Source: Saxidomus purpurata (lineage: Eukaryota > Mollusca > Bivalvia > Venerida > Veneridae). Taken from it: a stretch of 64,000 bases of DNA. The stretch spans positions 34,069,463-34,133,462 of the forward strand of contig JAFMSR010000001.1 of NCBI GenBank assembly GCA_022818135.1. The letters run 5' to 3'. The translations under genes and the position numbers were made by a program. Position 1 is the stretch's first letter. Every line of letters begins with the position of its first letter. Shown here piece by piece: positions 14,201 through 29,200 of the stretch. The notes under the pieces are model-generated. The model was not told the origin of the DNA. It saw only the letters and a list, made by a program, of their open reading frames with translations, and ran no database searches.

Positions 14201-17200
14201 CTGTATGTCTTTTGGACCAGTCGACAGGGATAAGAAGCTTAACCGCTTCAGCTGCCTTGCTGGAAAAAGCTAGGTAATTATCCTAAAACTTGTCACCGTA
14301 GAAAGAATGAATCGTTGCTATATCCATCTCATATGTTTCCAGCTCCTGCTGTCGATGTGCCCATTTCGAAACCATTATACGACGATATTTTCCAAAAGAA
14401 ACACGGAACTGTTCAATTGTAAGCCTTTTCTTGAGCCGATTATCTGCTTTCGTCGTACTGCTGGGCTCAAAATCAAGAATTAACAGGTTGGCAAGATTAA
14501 CGTCCCTTCCGTCAATTATCTGCTTCTTTAAAGAATCACTTACAATGACGATGTTTGACAACATACCCGCGGGCACACCATGTCTTTTATGTGCAGCTAC
14601 ATGGCGTAAATTATCTAGATCGTTACAATTTGAATTACCGTACATACCACTGTATGTTCCATTAGCACTTGCGCTATACAATCGTTTAAAGTAGGTAATT
14701 CCTCGGGTTTCTTGTGTTAAGTAGCGGGATTCAGACTTTTCACCGTCTCAGTGAAGGCATTCATTGTAGAGCTCAACGTCTGCAGGCATTCCGCAAACGG
14801 GCCGCTAGCTGTGGCTGGTAACTCAGCAGTTGAATTATCCGACGTGTGCTTTTCGATGGAAGAATTTGTACATTATCTGTACCTTTTTCACAGTTCTCTT
14901 TGTAAATAGCCATAATAATTGTTTTAGAGAATGAAGTTGGGACACTAATTCCTTTCATATGAAGCTCTTCTTGTAATTTCGTCATTTTTTCTAAATTGTC
15001 TTTCTTATGTGTCCTTAGCAAGAAAAAAGTGCATATTTAATATTATAGGGTAATGTACGCCCCGACTAGCCCTAGTGCTTTGTTGATAAGTTGATAAGCG
15101 TACCGCTTCTAATGAAACTGAATCTGGAAGACACGTGACCCCGAACTACGGTTCATTTACGGCGCATGTCTGTATGAATCACTGCGAGAAAAAGGATACT
15201 ATTCCGTTTTCGTATAAACTATGTTTATAACATAAACAACAAGTAAAAAACCAGGTAGTCTTATTACTCGTATCTTAATAAACTGATTTTTACAATAGCA
15301 AAAAGAAAAAACACGCAAGGTTTGGTCTTTGTGCAGAGTATTAATTGACAACATCTTTAAAATTCTACTGCAGATATGGAAAAGTTTTTTTTTCACAATA
15401 AATCCTTATTTATATATGTTAAATATATTTTCAAGCAATGTAGAGAATGTTACAAACCAGCTGCAATTCTGAAGGAAAAATATGGTTTGAAAATGAAAAA
15501 TCACATCAAGCGTGTACTAGAGTATGTAAAATCTATTACTGATATTCTGAAAAGAAAACTGTTGTATTTCTCAAATTAAAAAAGCCTACCGAAATCAAAT
15601 GTCAGTCTTTATCATATCAGGAATAATTGATTGCGAATTAAAGATTGCAAAATAAAAAAAGTTGACGTACTTTTTACCGGGGACGTGTAGGTCTGCCTAT
15701 TTACGTTTTTAAAGCACACTATGCTTTCGCATCAGACTTGCCGTGTGCGTCTGCACTTGAAAATAACAGGGTTACACTATTCAACAATTCTCACGTACAA
15801 ACATTACGCACGCGTAAAGGGATCACCCGGAAACAAGTGCAGACTAGAATCATTCCCATAGTTATGACAAAATTAACGAATTTAGTAGCTTTTGGATTAT
15901 TCTGTGACTATTGTCAACAATTACTATCAACGAATTCTATTTCCAGCATCCGCTATTTGCTTCATATTCATTAATGACTGAACATGCGACTGTTATGAAA
16001 TAGTGCTCTCTAGTTAAAACATTATTATTTTATTATCATTATTGTTATTATCATGTGAATGATAATGTTGAATGTTATTTATCTTCTGGTAGAAATGGTA
16101 AAAATTAAAACATAAGTTACGCGGCAAGTTCAATATCTCCCTTAAGCAATATTTAAGTACAATTGATAATCAATGATTTATGACCCTGTCCGTTATTTTC
16201 GGATACTACCGAACTGTATTTGTTTCCCGAAACTTATCGGCTGCCAGCTGATGTATCGCTTGACACTTTTTCTGCCGTATGTCTCGTCGTGCTTTAGATT
16301 CTATTATACGTGTACAAGGCTTATAGCATCAGAGTTTAGCATACTTATGTTTGTGATTTAATACTGATGATTTTACTTTCAGTCATTAACTACAGATATG
16401 CCAAATCAGGGTCCGTAAATTACGGACCCTTGGCCAAATTAATCATTCACATAAAATCGATTATCGATAATAACCGCTTTACCTGTCACGCCTTCCTAAA
16501 AGCTGATTGGTGAATTCTCACGCTTATTACCACGTGATGGCAACGGTCATAGTAACGCTTCGTTTCAGTTGGTAAATGCTATTTTTAACTGCGGTGAACG
16601 GTTACAATGGGTTCTAACGGTTTATAACAGTCCAGTCCGGTCCGGTCCGTTCCGTTCCCGGTTCGTTCCCGGTACAGTAGCGGTTCTAAATGGTTACGGT
16701 TGCGGTTCGGTTGTGAAAATTACCGTTGGCAGTACTTTAGTATCGGCCTAATCTGTTTTGTTTGTTTAGATGTATTTTTTTGCACAGGGATTCCGCCCTT
16801 GTTAAAGCAGGACTAGAACAGAAGTGGTTGTGCTTTCCCCATCAAACTAACGATGTATTCGAAGAAAAAGGCGAATTCTTCCTTAGTATGTTTTAGTAAA
16901 TAAAGAATATTTGGAAAGCAAGTGTGCGCTTGCAGGCATAGAAGATTACTTCACGGGCTACTCTTGAAAAGTAAATGATATACAATTAAGTAACACAATG
17001 CGCTATCCATGTACGTTTGCCTCCGTTATCGAATGCATCGAGTAGCTGACTTGAAATCACTATGACCACACTCAGATTAAGGGTCATGAGTTCGAGACCT
17101 GCTACCCACCATGTATCTTCATGCGAGAAATTTAGCAGTTTCTTGCGGAGAATAGAAAACTGGTTCTTCCCCGGAAGGAAAGTTGGGTAAAGTCTGATTG

Positions 17201-20200
17201 TCCTATAATGTGCAAAGATATTGAGAAAGTAAAATCATACAGATTTGAACGAAAACATATTCAAAACATCAGAAACTTGCCTTGATTGTCAACATACATA
17301 TTTCCGTCAACCTATGGAATGGACGGCATTGGTTGTATGTTACCACAACGCCACTAGTGATCTTTGCTTATAGGTTATAAGACTAAGTAATGACGACGGC
17401 AGTTTATTAAGCATAATGTGATAGTGATGTGATAGATATTTGCGTGCACAAACTGACGACTGAATTTTTACAAAACATTGGAGTTCTGGATTTCTGTCAA
17501 TTTGTGTGGCGTTTTAACTACTGTTCGTTTTACTCGTTTGTATTAATATCTGCATACAAACGTTTTCTCGTACAAATACATTTTTGGCGATAACTAGGTA
17601 ACATCATTGTATTACCACTTCAAAATAAGGCAAAAAAAAAAAGTTCCATTCCTTTCTCCCAGCCGACATTATATCTTTTACCCTAATATTTATATAATCT
17701 CAATTTGCTTAAAAGGGACAGACTATTTTAATGATAAAAATGTTGAATAATCGTGTTATATATCAAACATCTTTTTCCCGCAAATAACAATTTATTTCGG
17801 TAACTAATCAAGTATGAGTTAAAACCTTAACCAAACCAGACCAGAACACGCAGAAGGTCGAACGTGCCGGAAATTTTCGCCGATAAGACTTACAACAGCT
17901 TTAGGCTACTTTTTGGATTGATTGGATTTATTCAATCGTATCCAAAGTTAACAGAGTATTTCAGACCCTAATGGCCGAACTCTTAATACAATTTTTTGTC
18001 CAATACGACAGAAAAGTAGTTCTATATATTCAATGAAATAAAAAGAATTGTAATGCATTACCTTATATTCTTTGTAAGTCAGACCGGAGACACGAAAAGA
18101 CACCTAGTCAAGCCGAATAATGTGTCTTATATCCGATGTGGTGTTTGTGATAATAAACTATCGGAACATCGTAATACGTTATCGAACCACTAGGTACTCT
18201 TGAATTTTAAATTACAAAACTCGGAATTAAACATAAAAAACGTTTTTTTTTTGTAACTTGCCAACGCCTCTATCATCAAAAGTGCTTGGCCTGACTAGTT
18301 GTCATTTAGTGTCTAATAGTCTAAGATACGCCTTCATGCGTTAAGGTATAAAACTGAAACTTATCAGCAAATTGACTCTACAGAGGCACTTGTAGATGTC
18401 TTTTTGAAATATGACAACATATTTTTATGCTTTAAACACGTTTTAATTGTTGTATTTTATGTAAATGCGTGGTTCGAAAATGGTTCGAAAATGTCCGTAT
18501 TTCGGCGTAGTCGATTCGTACCTGGGTACGAATAACTGTAAGAAATCACATAGATCTACATGTCTTAACTACGATTTTTAAATATAGACAGAAATGCAAT
18601 AATCTTAAGAGAAAATCAAATTCATTTCTCTGGATTATGCTGTCATTTACAAAGAAGAAATATTAACTCAATATAAATTGTAATTAAAACTTTCAAACTT
18701 AACCAAAGTAGGAAAATGAATTAATATAAGAATTAGTTTTCTTTGAAAGCTTATTTTCAGACTCAGTTATATTGTTACACCTTTGTACTATGTATGTATA
18801 TATACCATGTATTTTCGAGAATAAATATTGTTTAAACTAAACTTTACCACGATTCTTTTGCTACACTTAATTTTGGTGTGTACATTCATACATACATTAA
18901 TTATATAGGAACATAGTAATCGTCATACATTAAAAATTTACTAAGAATTTGGAATGCAGTCGCTTTAATACTTCATAGAGTAGTTGAACATAGTCACTGA
19001 ATGCAAAATGTAAGCACATGGGTTCCTATCTCAAAAGTAAAGTTTACACAAATGGTTAAAGGTCCAAATTTGTGGACAGTTGTGTCTCCAGTTTATAACT
19101 TTACTCGTGCAAGGGTGTCCTGATATTTACACATGTGATGTGTACAATCTGTGTTGTCCTGATATTTACACATGTATGTGTGCAGACTGTGTTGTTCAGA
19201 GACAATCGATCCTCCAGCACTTTCAGTCCTTTGATTATTTTCGCAACTAAACGGCTTTTATCATTTTGTAACATTTTTCATATATTTACTTTTGTTTAGA
19301 GATTATTTTGATCAAGTGATTCCCCACCGTGGCTTTATTATTTCGATATCATACATGTAAATGTCTGCACTGGGTACATGTGTAACCAAACTAGATTTTA
19401 CATTGTAAAAATAATAATATTGAGCACTGAGAGTAGTTTTGAAACCAATTTCATGTGTAATAGAAACTTTAAATGTAAATTCATGGATTTATACATGTGT
19501 ACATGTATATAGGCCCGCTCATGTTTTGCCAAGTTCTATTTTTTTTAAATTCATTATTTACATATATACAGTATACAGGTAAACAAATTCATTGATATGC
19601 AATGTTTTCAATTTACATGTTTCTGTTATTTATAATAACTTATTTCTTATACAAGACTGTTATACAAATCTTTGTGAATTGTGTTAAAAAAGCTTGCGTC
19701 TACTTTTTTATAGTTAAAGTAAAGATAGATAATTCCAAATTTTAAAGATATTGTAATCTAATGACCAGTTGTCACTTAAGACATAAGACTTATAAATGCT
19801 AAAACCTACAATTGTTAGCACGATACTTACAAAACAATATTCTGGGTCTGATATGTTGTACCCTAGGATAAGGAACTTTAAATTTCGCATACTTCTCCGA
19901 ATTCCACATGTATTAAAAAAGGAAATGTCCGTTACGTACTGTACTTTACGTGGTGAAGTCGTTTACCCCCTGCAATTATAATTTACCTAATTGAAAGACA
20001 CACCAACTATTGCCATTACGACCTTTGCGGGACTATTTCTTCCTTTAATGATAGTCAGGATAAATGTTAGAAATTTAAAGTTCGCATTGAAACTACTTCA
20101 TATATACGAACAGCTCTATTCATTTTTTACAAACAAAACCGAGCTGTACTGCATGTTCTTTAATCAACACGAAACAACGATTTTATACTTGATGTAATAT

Positions 20201-23200
20201 AGTCCATATAATAAAATGTTGATGGGGGGAGTCTGCTAAGCCTCTAAAAAGTTTAGCACTCTTGGATATCAAATACAGCACCCACAAGACATGTGCATTT
20301 ATAACAAGATATCAGTAAAGGACATGCATAGAGTAAAGTCTTATTTTACATGTATTAATGCATAATTCGAGTATTGCGATAGGATCTTTTGTAGGCAAAC
20401 TATTATGAAGGATCGAAATCGCATGTATATTTACATTTTTTTACAAATACAAGTAAAAAACAATACAAAACAATGCCTAGTGATATGAACTGATGTTTAT
20501 TCTAGAAATATAACTGGTAATTCTGTTTATAAAAAGTAACTAACTGTTTTTGGCTTATGTGTTTTAATTTGTGCAAAGCACACATTCAATGACTGAATAA
20601 TTTAGTAAGCTATGCCTCTTTATAAAGTGTGTCATACTTCTTTGCAGTTGAACCAGAGATAGAATGGAGAAAGAAGCCAAAGGTAATATCAAATTTTGAT
20701 ATGTTTACTTTTATAACGTTATGTTAACTATATAAACATAATTTGGTTTTCAAAAGGTAGGGAAGGTACTTAACGAAAAATAAAATGACAAGAACTCGGC
20801 ATTACATTTTTCCGTATGACACGATAAATATGATAATTTTCTACTTGAATATGGTTATATTCGGACCTCACGGCTTAACGTTTTGTCCTTTGATTGCCTA
20901 ATATGTCTTTGCAGGATTAAGTGCTAACTCATGTGTTTTCAAACAAGTTATGCAGTAAAAGTGATTTTTTGCGTTTGTTTATTTGCGAGTGTGTTGTTTA
21001 TTGCAAAACCGTTGCCATTTATATGTCGCCTTATATACTAGTTTGAGGGTAAATATATCTTTTTTTCATTTTCTTTATTTCTGTGGATCAGTTTTCTGTT
21101 ATAGCATACGACATGTCCTGCATGTCAGTCACATCAGCTACTTTCAGAGTGTGTTTTCATAATTTTAAAGGTCCATTACTAACACCAAATAAAATTTTCT
21201 TTTAAATCTGGAATCTAAACAGGGAAATACAGTTTGAAACTGGCGTCTACAACATTGCAATAGTCTAAGAGCTTCTCCCTGTTTGAAATACTTCTGTAGA
21301 AAAACGAGTGAATGTTTGTGTATTTCCTTAGATTGACGTGGGTGGTCATTTTGTCCTACTTTCGCTTTAATGAATGTTTATTTTACACATCATTAGAAGG
21401 TACAGTTTTTCAATTATAATACAAAACTGGCCTCTCGCTGGGAGATTTCTGGGAAATAACAAAGATATTTGAAAACGGGGAAACTTACTTTTGTTTTTGA
21501 AAAAGGCAAAATACAACACAATAAGGTCACATTCTATGCAGTATATCATATTGTTCCTTCTTAGAAGACGCCTGTTACAGATTTCAGATTTAAAAGAAAA
21601 TTCGATTTGATCTTAGCAATGGACATTCAAGCGATTGTTTTTTATGTGTAAAACATATATGTTAACCTGACTTCTAACACGAGTACGAACATAACTAAGT
21701 TAAAAATTCAATATACTAAGTTGAATATTAAAGAAAAGAAGTTGAAAATTCAACTTGTACTAACTTGAAAATTCAAGATACTAAGTTGAATATTCAAGAT
21801 ACTAAGTTGAAAATTCAAGATACTAAGTTGAATATCCAAGAAAATAAGTTGAAAATTCAAGCTATTATGTTAAAGATTCAACTTAATAAGCTGAAAATTC
21901 AAGATACTAAGTTAAATATTTAAGATACAAAGCTGAAAATTCAATTTACCAAGTTGAAAATTCAACTTACTAAGTTGAAATTCAAGATTCTAACTTCCAT
22001 TACGCAGTATAGTCAGCCCGTCACATGCAAAATAGCATTCAACGATAAGCAGTACCCGAAGGCTCTTCCATACGATATGACTGCTTTATTGATATTCCGA
22101 ACTCAAGGCATTTCGCAGAAATTCTTCCAAGGCCAGGACACAAGGATACGTTTCATCAAAGTTCCTAGGACAAAAATGTAAAAAGTAAATTGGGCATTTC
22201 ATAACAATTCATATGATTGCTTTGTGCAAAATATTACTAACTCTTAGAGCGGTCCAGGGATGTCCTAAGTGTAAATTTGTCTCAAAAAGACTTCAAATGT
22301 AAATGAATTAATGAGAGGTTTTAAAACAGTTTTTCACTTTCTATAGGTGACTTAAAACTGTCAGACCATACAATACAAATACAATTTATTTGTACAGGTA
22401 GTTTTTGTATGCAAATATCATAAGACATTATTTGTAAAAAATGGAATAAATGATAGGATAAACGAAATAATCGATCAGTTTCTCTATATTTCATTTGAGC
22501 AGCTTCTTAGTCATTTTTTAGGAACGTTTGTTGTCTATGATAAAAAAGGGTTATTAGCACAATATTGTGATCATAACGAAAGCCAATCCGATTGTTGAAT
22601 CACGTTATTATGCTGATGACCTTTGTAATATATATATTTGGGTACTTGGCCGTATTACATCTATAGTACTCTTAATTTCAAACGACGTATAAGCAAAAAA
22701 TAAAAAAATAACTTCAAAAATTGTGGTGTATGCGTTGTCCTTTATTTGACGTCATTGTTAAAACCAAGACGCAGCGATCCAATGATAAACGGCGTTTTCA
22801 AAGCCGTGGACATGCAATGACTAACAATGGACCAACGGGAAACATCATTTCAAAACAGTTACAAAATTTGGAACTGTGATGATACTGAATCCGATTTCTA
22901 CATGTACTTGATATAGAATTTGTAGGTGATCTTTTGCGGGAAAAACCTATGTAACAACGTTAGTGAAATGCATGTACTACAATTGGGTTTTAGATAATTT
23001 GCTCGACATACGAGTGCATAGGACGAGTATTATTCGACCGCGGCGAAAGCCAATCCGGATTCTGCATGGCATTTCTAATATTAAGTGCTGTTTGGTACTT
23101 GTCACACTAACACTTTTTGTTACAAATGACGCTTAAGCATAAATTGAACATATACTCTGATTAGCAAGAAATAGATATTGTTTGCCACGTAATTTATTTG

Positions 23201-26200
23201 ACGCCATTACATAAACAAGGAGAATGGTCATATTATAAGCCTGGACATAAACAAGACTTATTTATGGAACAACGAGACAAACTCTTACAAAACAATTGCT
23301 ACATTTGGTAGTGCGGTGATACTGAATTAGATTTTTATATGTATCTGACGAATACGACGATGTTTAGCGGAAAATACATATGCATCATGTATATCTCCTC
23401 GGAAATGTATTGAACGCTGCCCTTCTTTAAAAGAAAGAAAAGGTTAATAATTAGCTGTATAAGTTATTTCAAACTCTAATTGTCACTTTAAATACAAGAT
23501 ATCTGTTGTTATCATTTTTGATAATAGTCTTTATTACGGATCAGCATGTTGAAAGAAAAAACAGTAATACCATCTTTATGAAATTAACTTCAAATCAAAT
23601 CAAAGATGAAATATATAAGCAAGGGTATATAATATGATAAACGGCTAAATGCGACCGATCTTGAAGCATTTAAAGAAATAAATATTCAAGGGGGTAATTA
23701 GTGTTGAAATAGTTTAGAAACGTCTACTGAGAAAAAACTTAAGAACAAAGGTTCATGGGAAATAAATTGACTTAGCAGCTTATCAAGTTCAAGAATAGAG
23801 AGAAATTAATCAATTATTTCATTTATCCTACTGTGATTTATTCATTTTTCGTTCACAAATAATCGTTTTCGATGTATTTTTCGCAAACAAAGACTGTCTG
23901 AACGAATAATTTAAAATTGAATGAGTATAAGCAAACAGCATGTTGTTCATAAAAATCGAAAAATCACTGTAGAAGTTTTATTTTCGAAATAAATCTATTG
24001 TTGAAGGATTGAGTTTTTTAGTTTTATCATTTTTTATACATCTATAGCAATTTGGGCCAAAATATGAGAAAGGTGAACTGTTTTTCACCACCATCCGTTT
24101 TTAGAGCAGGTCCTTAATGTTTTATATGTATGATATGAAGTGGAACTTTTAAACCAACTATAAATAGCGGAAAATTTACTTTAGTGCAAATTATCAGAAA
24201 TACAGTACATTATATATATATATGCAGTAGCATAACACAACCATTAATGCAGTCTATTTGAACAAACATTTGCACTGGACAACCCTGCACGGATCGCTCC
24301 TCGAGTTGGTAACATTTTGCACTAGGCAATTATATTAATATTTATTACACGAACCTACAACAACATTTTGAACTTAAGGTCAAATTCTGTACATGAAACT
24401 GATGAAACGCAGCCGTAGTGCATATTAAAATGCAAGCCTCTAGCCAGTAGTCAGTTCAGTTCAATATTGGTCCAGACTGATCCAACTAAAATCTGTGAAA
24501 ATAAATTAATTCAAAATTTAGTTGTTAGTGAGGTTAACTTGATGAATGCAATAATACACGATCAGGACTACGTACGCTACATACACTGTGATGAATAAAC
24601 CTATTGCATTCTTCTGATGTAAACGTTAACACTTTTGTGAACTACATTGTATTATTATTTCATATTCATGTTAAAAGTAATTCAGCTGACTTAAATGTAT
24701 GTAACAAAATTATTTGATAAACGCTCTAGAACGTTAGTATTTCATTTCATTTTATACCAAGAAATGTATTACTTTTAAATTTACTTGTAAAATCTGGCGA
24801 TTACTTCCATGATTTACTAGTCTTAGCTGAATCAAATTGCTTTTAATTTTGTTCAATTTAAAATGTATGAAAATGTTTTTTTATAAATTCACTTTACAGG
24901 AGGATGAAACCAAATCGATGAAAAAGAGTCTTGGAAATATTGAACCCGTTCCTGGATTAGGATTACAATATCTCAATATTCTGCTGATCGGGGCGATAGG
25001 TTCTGGAAAATCTAGCTTCTGTAACACCTTGGCAACCGTTTTCGAAGGGGAAGTCAAAACAACTGCTACGGCAAGAGATTCAGCAACGAGTGTCACAAAC
25101 GAGGTAATATTTCCTTACCACCGTTCTGAAAACGTTTTCTTTATTCTGTTTTGTTTTGCATTAAAATTGTCTGTTTATATCAAAAAAATTATTATGGCAA
25201 TAAACAACACACACTCAAATACAGGACAGCTGAGCACATTGATATAACGAGTATTTCAATGGGACGTAGATAATGATGTTTAACTAACATGTAAAAGAAA
25301 TGCAGGAAAATAAATTCAGCTTTTCTCATTCTCAAGACAATCATAAAATATTTAAAAAAAACTTAAAGTAAAAATAAGAGTCGAACATGCATATGCAATT
25401 TTAGTTTTAGATCCCTGTGAATACGATGCACTATTGGATTGTCCTCGCTTTCAAAACTTTAAAAATTCATCAACATTTCTCTGTTTTGTTCATATCAATT
25501 TATTTCAACAGAAACGATGGCCGCCATTTCATAAGTTTACAACTCGTCTAACTTGATTTAAATGCAAGTGGTTATTCATGTCCAGATACAAAATTTTCAA
25601 ATGAGCTTCTATAAAATGTCATTATATGTCAAAGTCAAGGTCATATAAAGATTAAACTGTAGAAAATTGTCTAAAACAACTTCTGTCCTAAAATGTTTAT
25701 GTTTATTTGTTCAGTTTTCGTAGCAGGCACGTTGAAAGTGGTGACAACACCAACCTGAAAACATGGATATAAACTGAGAGTTCATCTCATAAACACATAT
25801 TTTATGGTTTGCTGCAATAACTGTATAGGCACATTTCCTATATATTTATATATGTCTTTGTATGTCAAAGACTACGTGACAATCTAGGTCACTAGATCCA
25901 ATGTTCTTTAGGTCGACAAAGGTCCAGGTCAGTATAACGAAAATATGACAACACGTTCTTGTCTTAGATATGACTTCTATACATTTTTTCAAATTAATTA
26001 AAGGTCGGGGTTTGTTTCAGTGAAATACGGCCGGCAAGCAATAAAGCATATAACGAATGTAGGGAGGAGCTGCACTACCTAGCAGAGGGTTAACAATACT
26101 TTGTAATGTGCACCTGCTCATTCAAATAATCCAGGTGCATTTACGAATCTATTACAAAACCAATGTGAAATTACAGGTATGTCTAATCAACCATGCATGG

Positions 26201-29200
26201 TACACATGTACCCACTACTATACGTGATAATCGCAGTTCAACGGTAACAAGTGTGCCACAGTGCAATATTACTGTTCAGGAGCTGCCAAATTTGCAAACT
26301 GCCATGCAAAAAGCGGAATTTAGACAAGACTGTTATCTAGTACTAATGTGCAAACGCAATCTGTGTCACAAAGTACGTACAATCCAAATTACGCGAGTAC
26401 TACTTTTGGAGAAACGCTAACGCTGATTCGTGATGCATCCTCTACTTTGGAACAACCAAACGAAAATATTTCCTGCTCATAATTCGTATCAAACGTATGT
26501 AGCGTCAAACCCGATTGAAATAAAGCAATCAGATTCACAAAATGAACAAACTTTCCCGAAAACACATGTTTCTCGGACTAAAGATCGCTCGGTTCGCCGC
26601 AACAACTCTTCAAGTCCGTACCGGCGAAATGTGTCTTTCAGTAGAAACAGGATTTCCCCAAGTTCTAAAAATAGAAACAGGTCTGTCAGCCGTGACAAAA
26701 AGACATTGCCGGAGCGTGGGAGTGAGTGTAAAGGGTAGGACGCAGCGGAGAAGGTTCTAATCCGATGTGCTTATATGAACATAAACGGTCTGCAAAGTAA
26801 ACGTACAAATAAATTGGCGTCTGAGTACATGAACAATGTTTTTAATTATCATGATATAATTATTTTTACAGAAACATGGACAGATTCTCTTTCTAATTTG
26901 CATGTAGATGGCTTCGAATATTTTGTTTTGCACAGGACTTTAGTAAAAAGTACGTGGAAACGTAACTCGGGTGGCATAATTATCTATGTGAAAAATGATT
27001 TTTGTTTCCGATGATACTCTTTTTTACGTCTCAATATGATATTATATGAGTAAAATTGGCAGGTGAGAAGTTATCTGTAGATAAGGATATCTATATAGGG
27101 CTTTGTTATGTAATATCAGATAATAGCAGTGAACAATAATATATTTGACAGATCGATCGATTCAGTCATACAGGTAGAGAATACGTCGAACGATGATTGT
27201 TTCTATCCGATATTTGGTGATTTTAATGCCCGTACCTCTACACTTCCAGATTTTGATACACTTGATGATTATACTGTTTCAAATAATGATGTGTTGCCCG
27301 AAGATTATCAAACAGACATACAATTGCAACGGTTTTCGCAAGATCGTGGTCACATAAATAATAATGGTAGATCACTGTTGGATTTTTGTAAGCAGTTAGG
27401 TTATAGAATAATGAACGGTAGAAAAGGCAAAGATATTAATTTCGGTAAATTTACTCTCGTGAATAATAGAGGTTGCAGTGTGGTGGATTATTTGTTGTGT
27501 AAACGTGTGTAAACTTGTGTGTCAAGAGTCATACAGGTACATCAAGTGACGATGATATATCACAACATGATTTTGAGAGTGTTAATTATAAATATGCCTG
27601 AAAGCCAGACATGAAAAATACATATTGAACGACTATCAAATGAAGATAACACTGAATCTTTGAATCTTTTAACGGACGATATCATTAGAAGTAATACATG
27701 CAACGATATTGATAATTGTATACAGAAATTGGAGACTATTTTTGGAAATGTTGCTTCCCCGTTTGTAAAAAAGATTTCAGTAATATCGAGTGTTGAAACT
27801 AACGAATTTATTCATGCATTGTTTAATGCAGATTGTTATCAACAGCAGCAGATTTTTTACAAGTTTTGAGCAAGTATCAATCATGTCCGAATGATATAGA
27901 TAGAATAAATATGGTAAAGACTAGGTCGGAGTATAAATCATTATTAAGAAAATGGAGATACAACTATGATAACAGTAAAACAAAAGAATTGTCAAATGCA
28001 AGATATAAAAACACGCGACTATATTGGAATATGTTAAAAACATCAGCTGGGGTGAAACAATCCAATATACCATTAACAACTTTCGAGCAATATTTTAAGG
28101 CTGTTAACAACCCAAATGACATATTTTTCTCTGTAGATGAAGATACTTTGCATTTTTTAATCGTTATGAGCAAGATGAATTTAAAGTTATGTTCAGTGAA
28201 TTAGACGCTGTAATAAATACAGATGGAATAATTAAAGCCATAAAAGAATTAAAAAAATAATAGGTCTAGTGGACCGGATTTATTGATTACAAGGAAAAAA
28301 TATTTTAGTACCAGTACTGCTCTCTTAATCTAATAAGGTTTTCGAAATTGGTTATTATCAAGAAAGGTGGTCAGAGGGGTTTGTTATACCTTTGCAAAAA
28401 AAGATAAACAATGCCGAAAATTATCGAGGTATTACGCTTTTTAGCAGTTTAGGTAAACTATTTACCCGTATAATTAATAACAGATTACAGATATGGGCCG
28501 AAAATTACAATGTGTATGTTGAGGCACAAGCAGGTTTTAGATCAAAGATGAGTACTGTTGACAATATATGTGTGTTAAATGGTCTCATTTTCTAAATCAA
28601 GGAAAACAGTTATACACTTTGTTTGTCGATTTTACAAAAGCTTTTAACTATGTTAACTATGTTATCATTGGTACACATTAATACAGTTAGGTTTGAGAGG
28701 TAAAATTCTCAACATTGTACAATCCATTTATAATTCATTGAAATCAAGAGTATAACATTGTTATAAATTGATTGATGTGTACGCATGCGCCCTAGGCGTG
28801 AGAAAAGGTGAATGCTTGTCGCCATTTCTTTTTTCAATGTTAATTAATGACTTAGAAGATGTGTTTATACATAACAATGCTGATGGTATTGATGTCAGTA
28901 TGCTTAAAATCTTCCTATTAATGTATGCCGACGATATTGTTGTTTTTGCTAATTCAGCTGAAGAATTGCAAAATAATATTGAACTATTACATGGTTACTG
29001 TCAGCAATGGAAACTGAAGATAAACATTAACAAAACAAAAGAAATGATCTTTAAAAAGGGCTCAATTGCACATGACATGAGATTCTCATATGACTGCCAA
29101 CCAATTGAAATAGTGAAAACGTTTTGTTATCTAGGTATTGTTTTTACTTGTGGTGGCTCACTTAGTACAGCTCAGAGCAGTTTGGCTGGCCAAGCTCCAA

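Larger units (their letters stand above)
11173..16736 (-). mobile_element. DIRS-type tyrosine-recombinase retroelement
   Basis: Minus-strand order is gag-like (15021 to about 14040), reverse transcriptase (14018 to 13305), RNase H (12998 to 12558) and the start of a tyrosine recombinase (about 12440 to 12340). This order and the RT-RH-YR layout are diagnostic of DIRS/Ngaro-like retrotransposons. Candidate inverted termini are 11173-11196 and 16713-16736, matching at 20 of 24 positions when one is inverted, each flanked inside by CGGTTCCG-rich sequence (11200-11330 and 16590-16712). Inverted termini favour the DIRS group over the split direct repeats of Ngaro. Gag is frameshifted and the recombinase is cut short, so the copy cannot be autonomous. 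It lies antisense in intron 1 of the IFI44-like gene. Confidence 0.8.

Noticed and set aside
21690..21990. CRISPR-like array
   Set aside because: Units are contiguous and diverged, without unique spacers, in an animal intron. It is a minisatellite.
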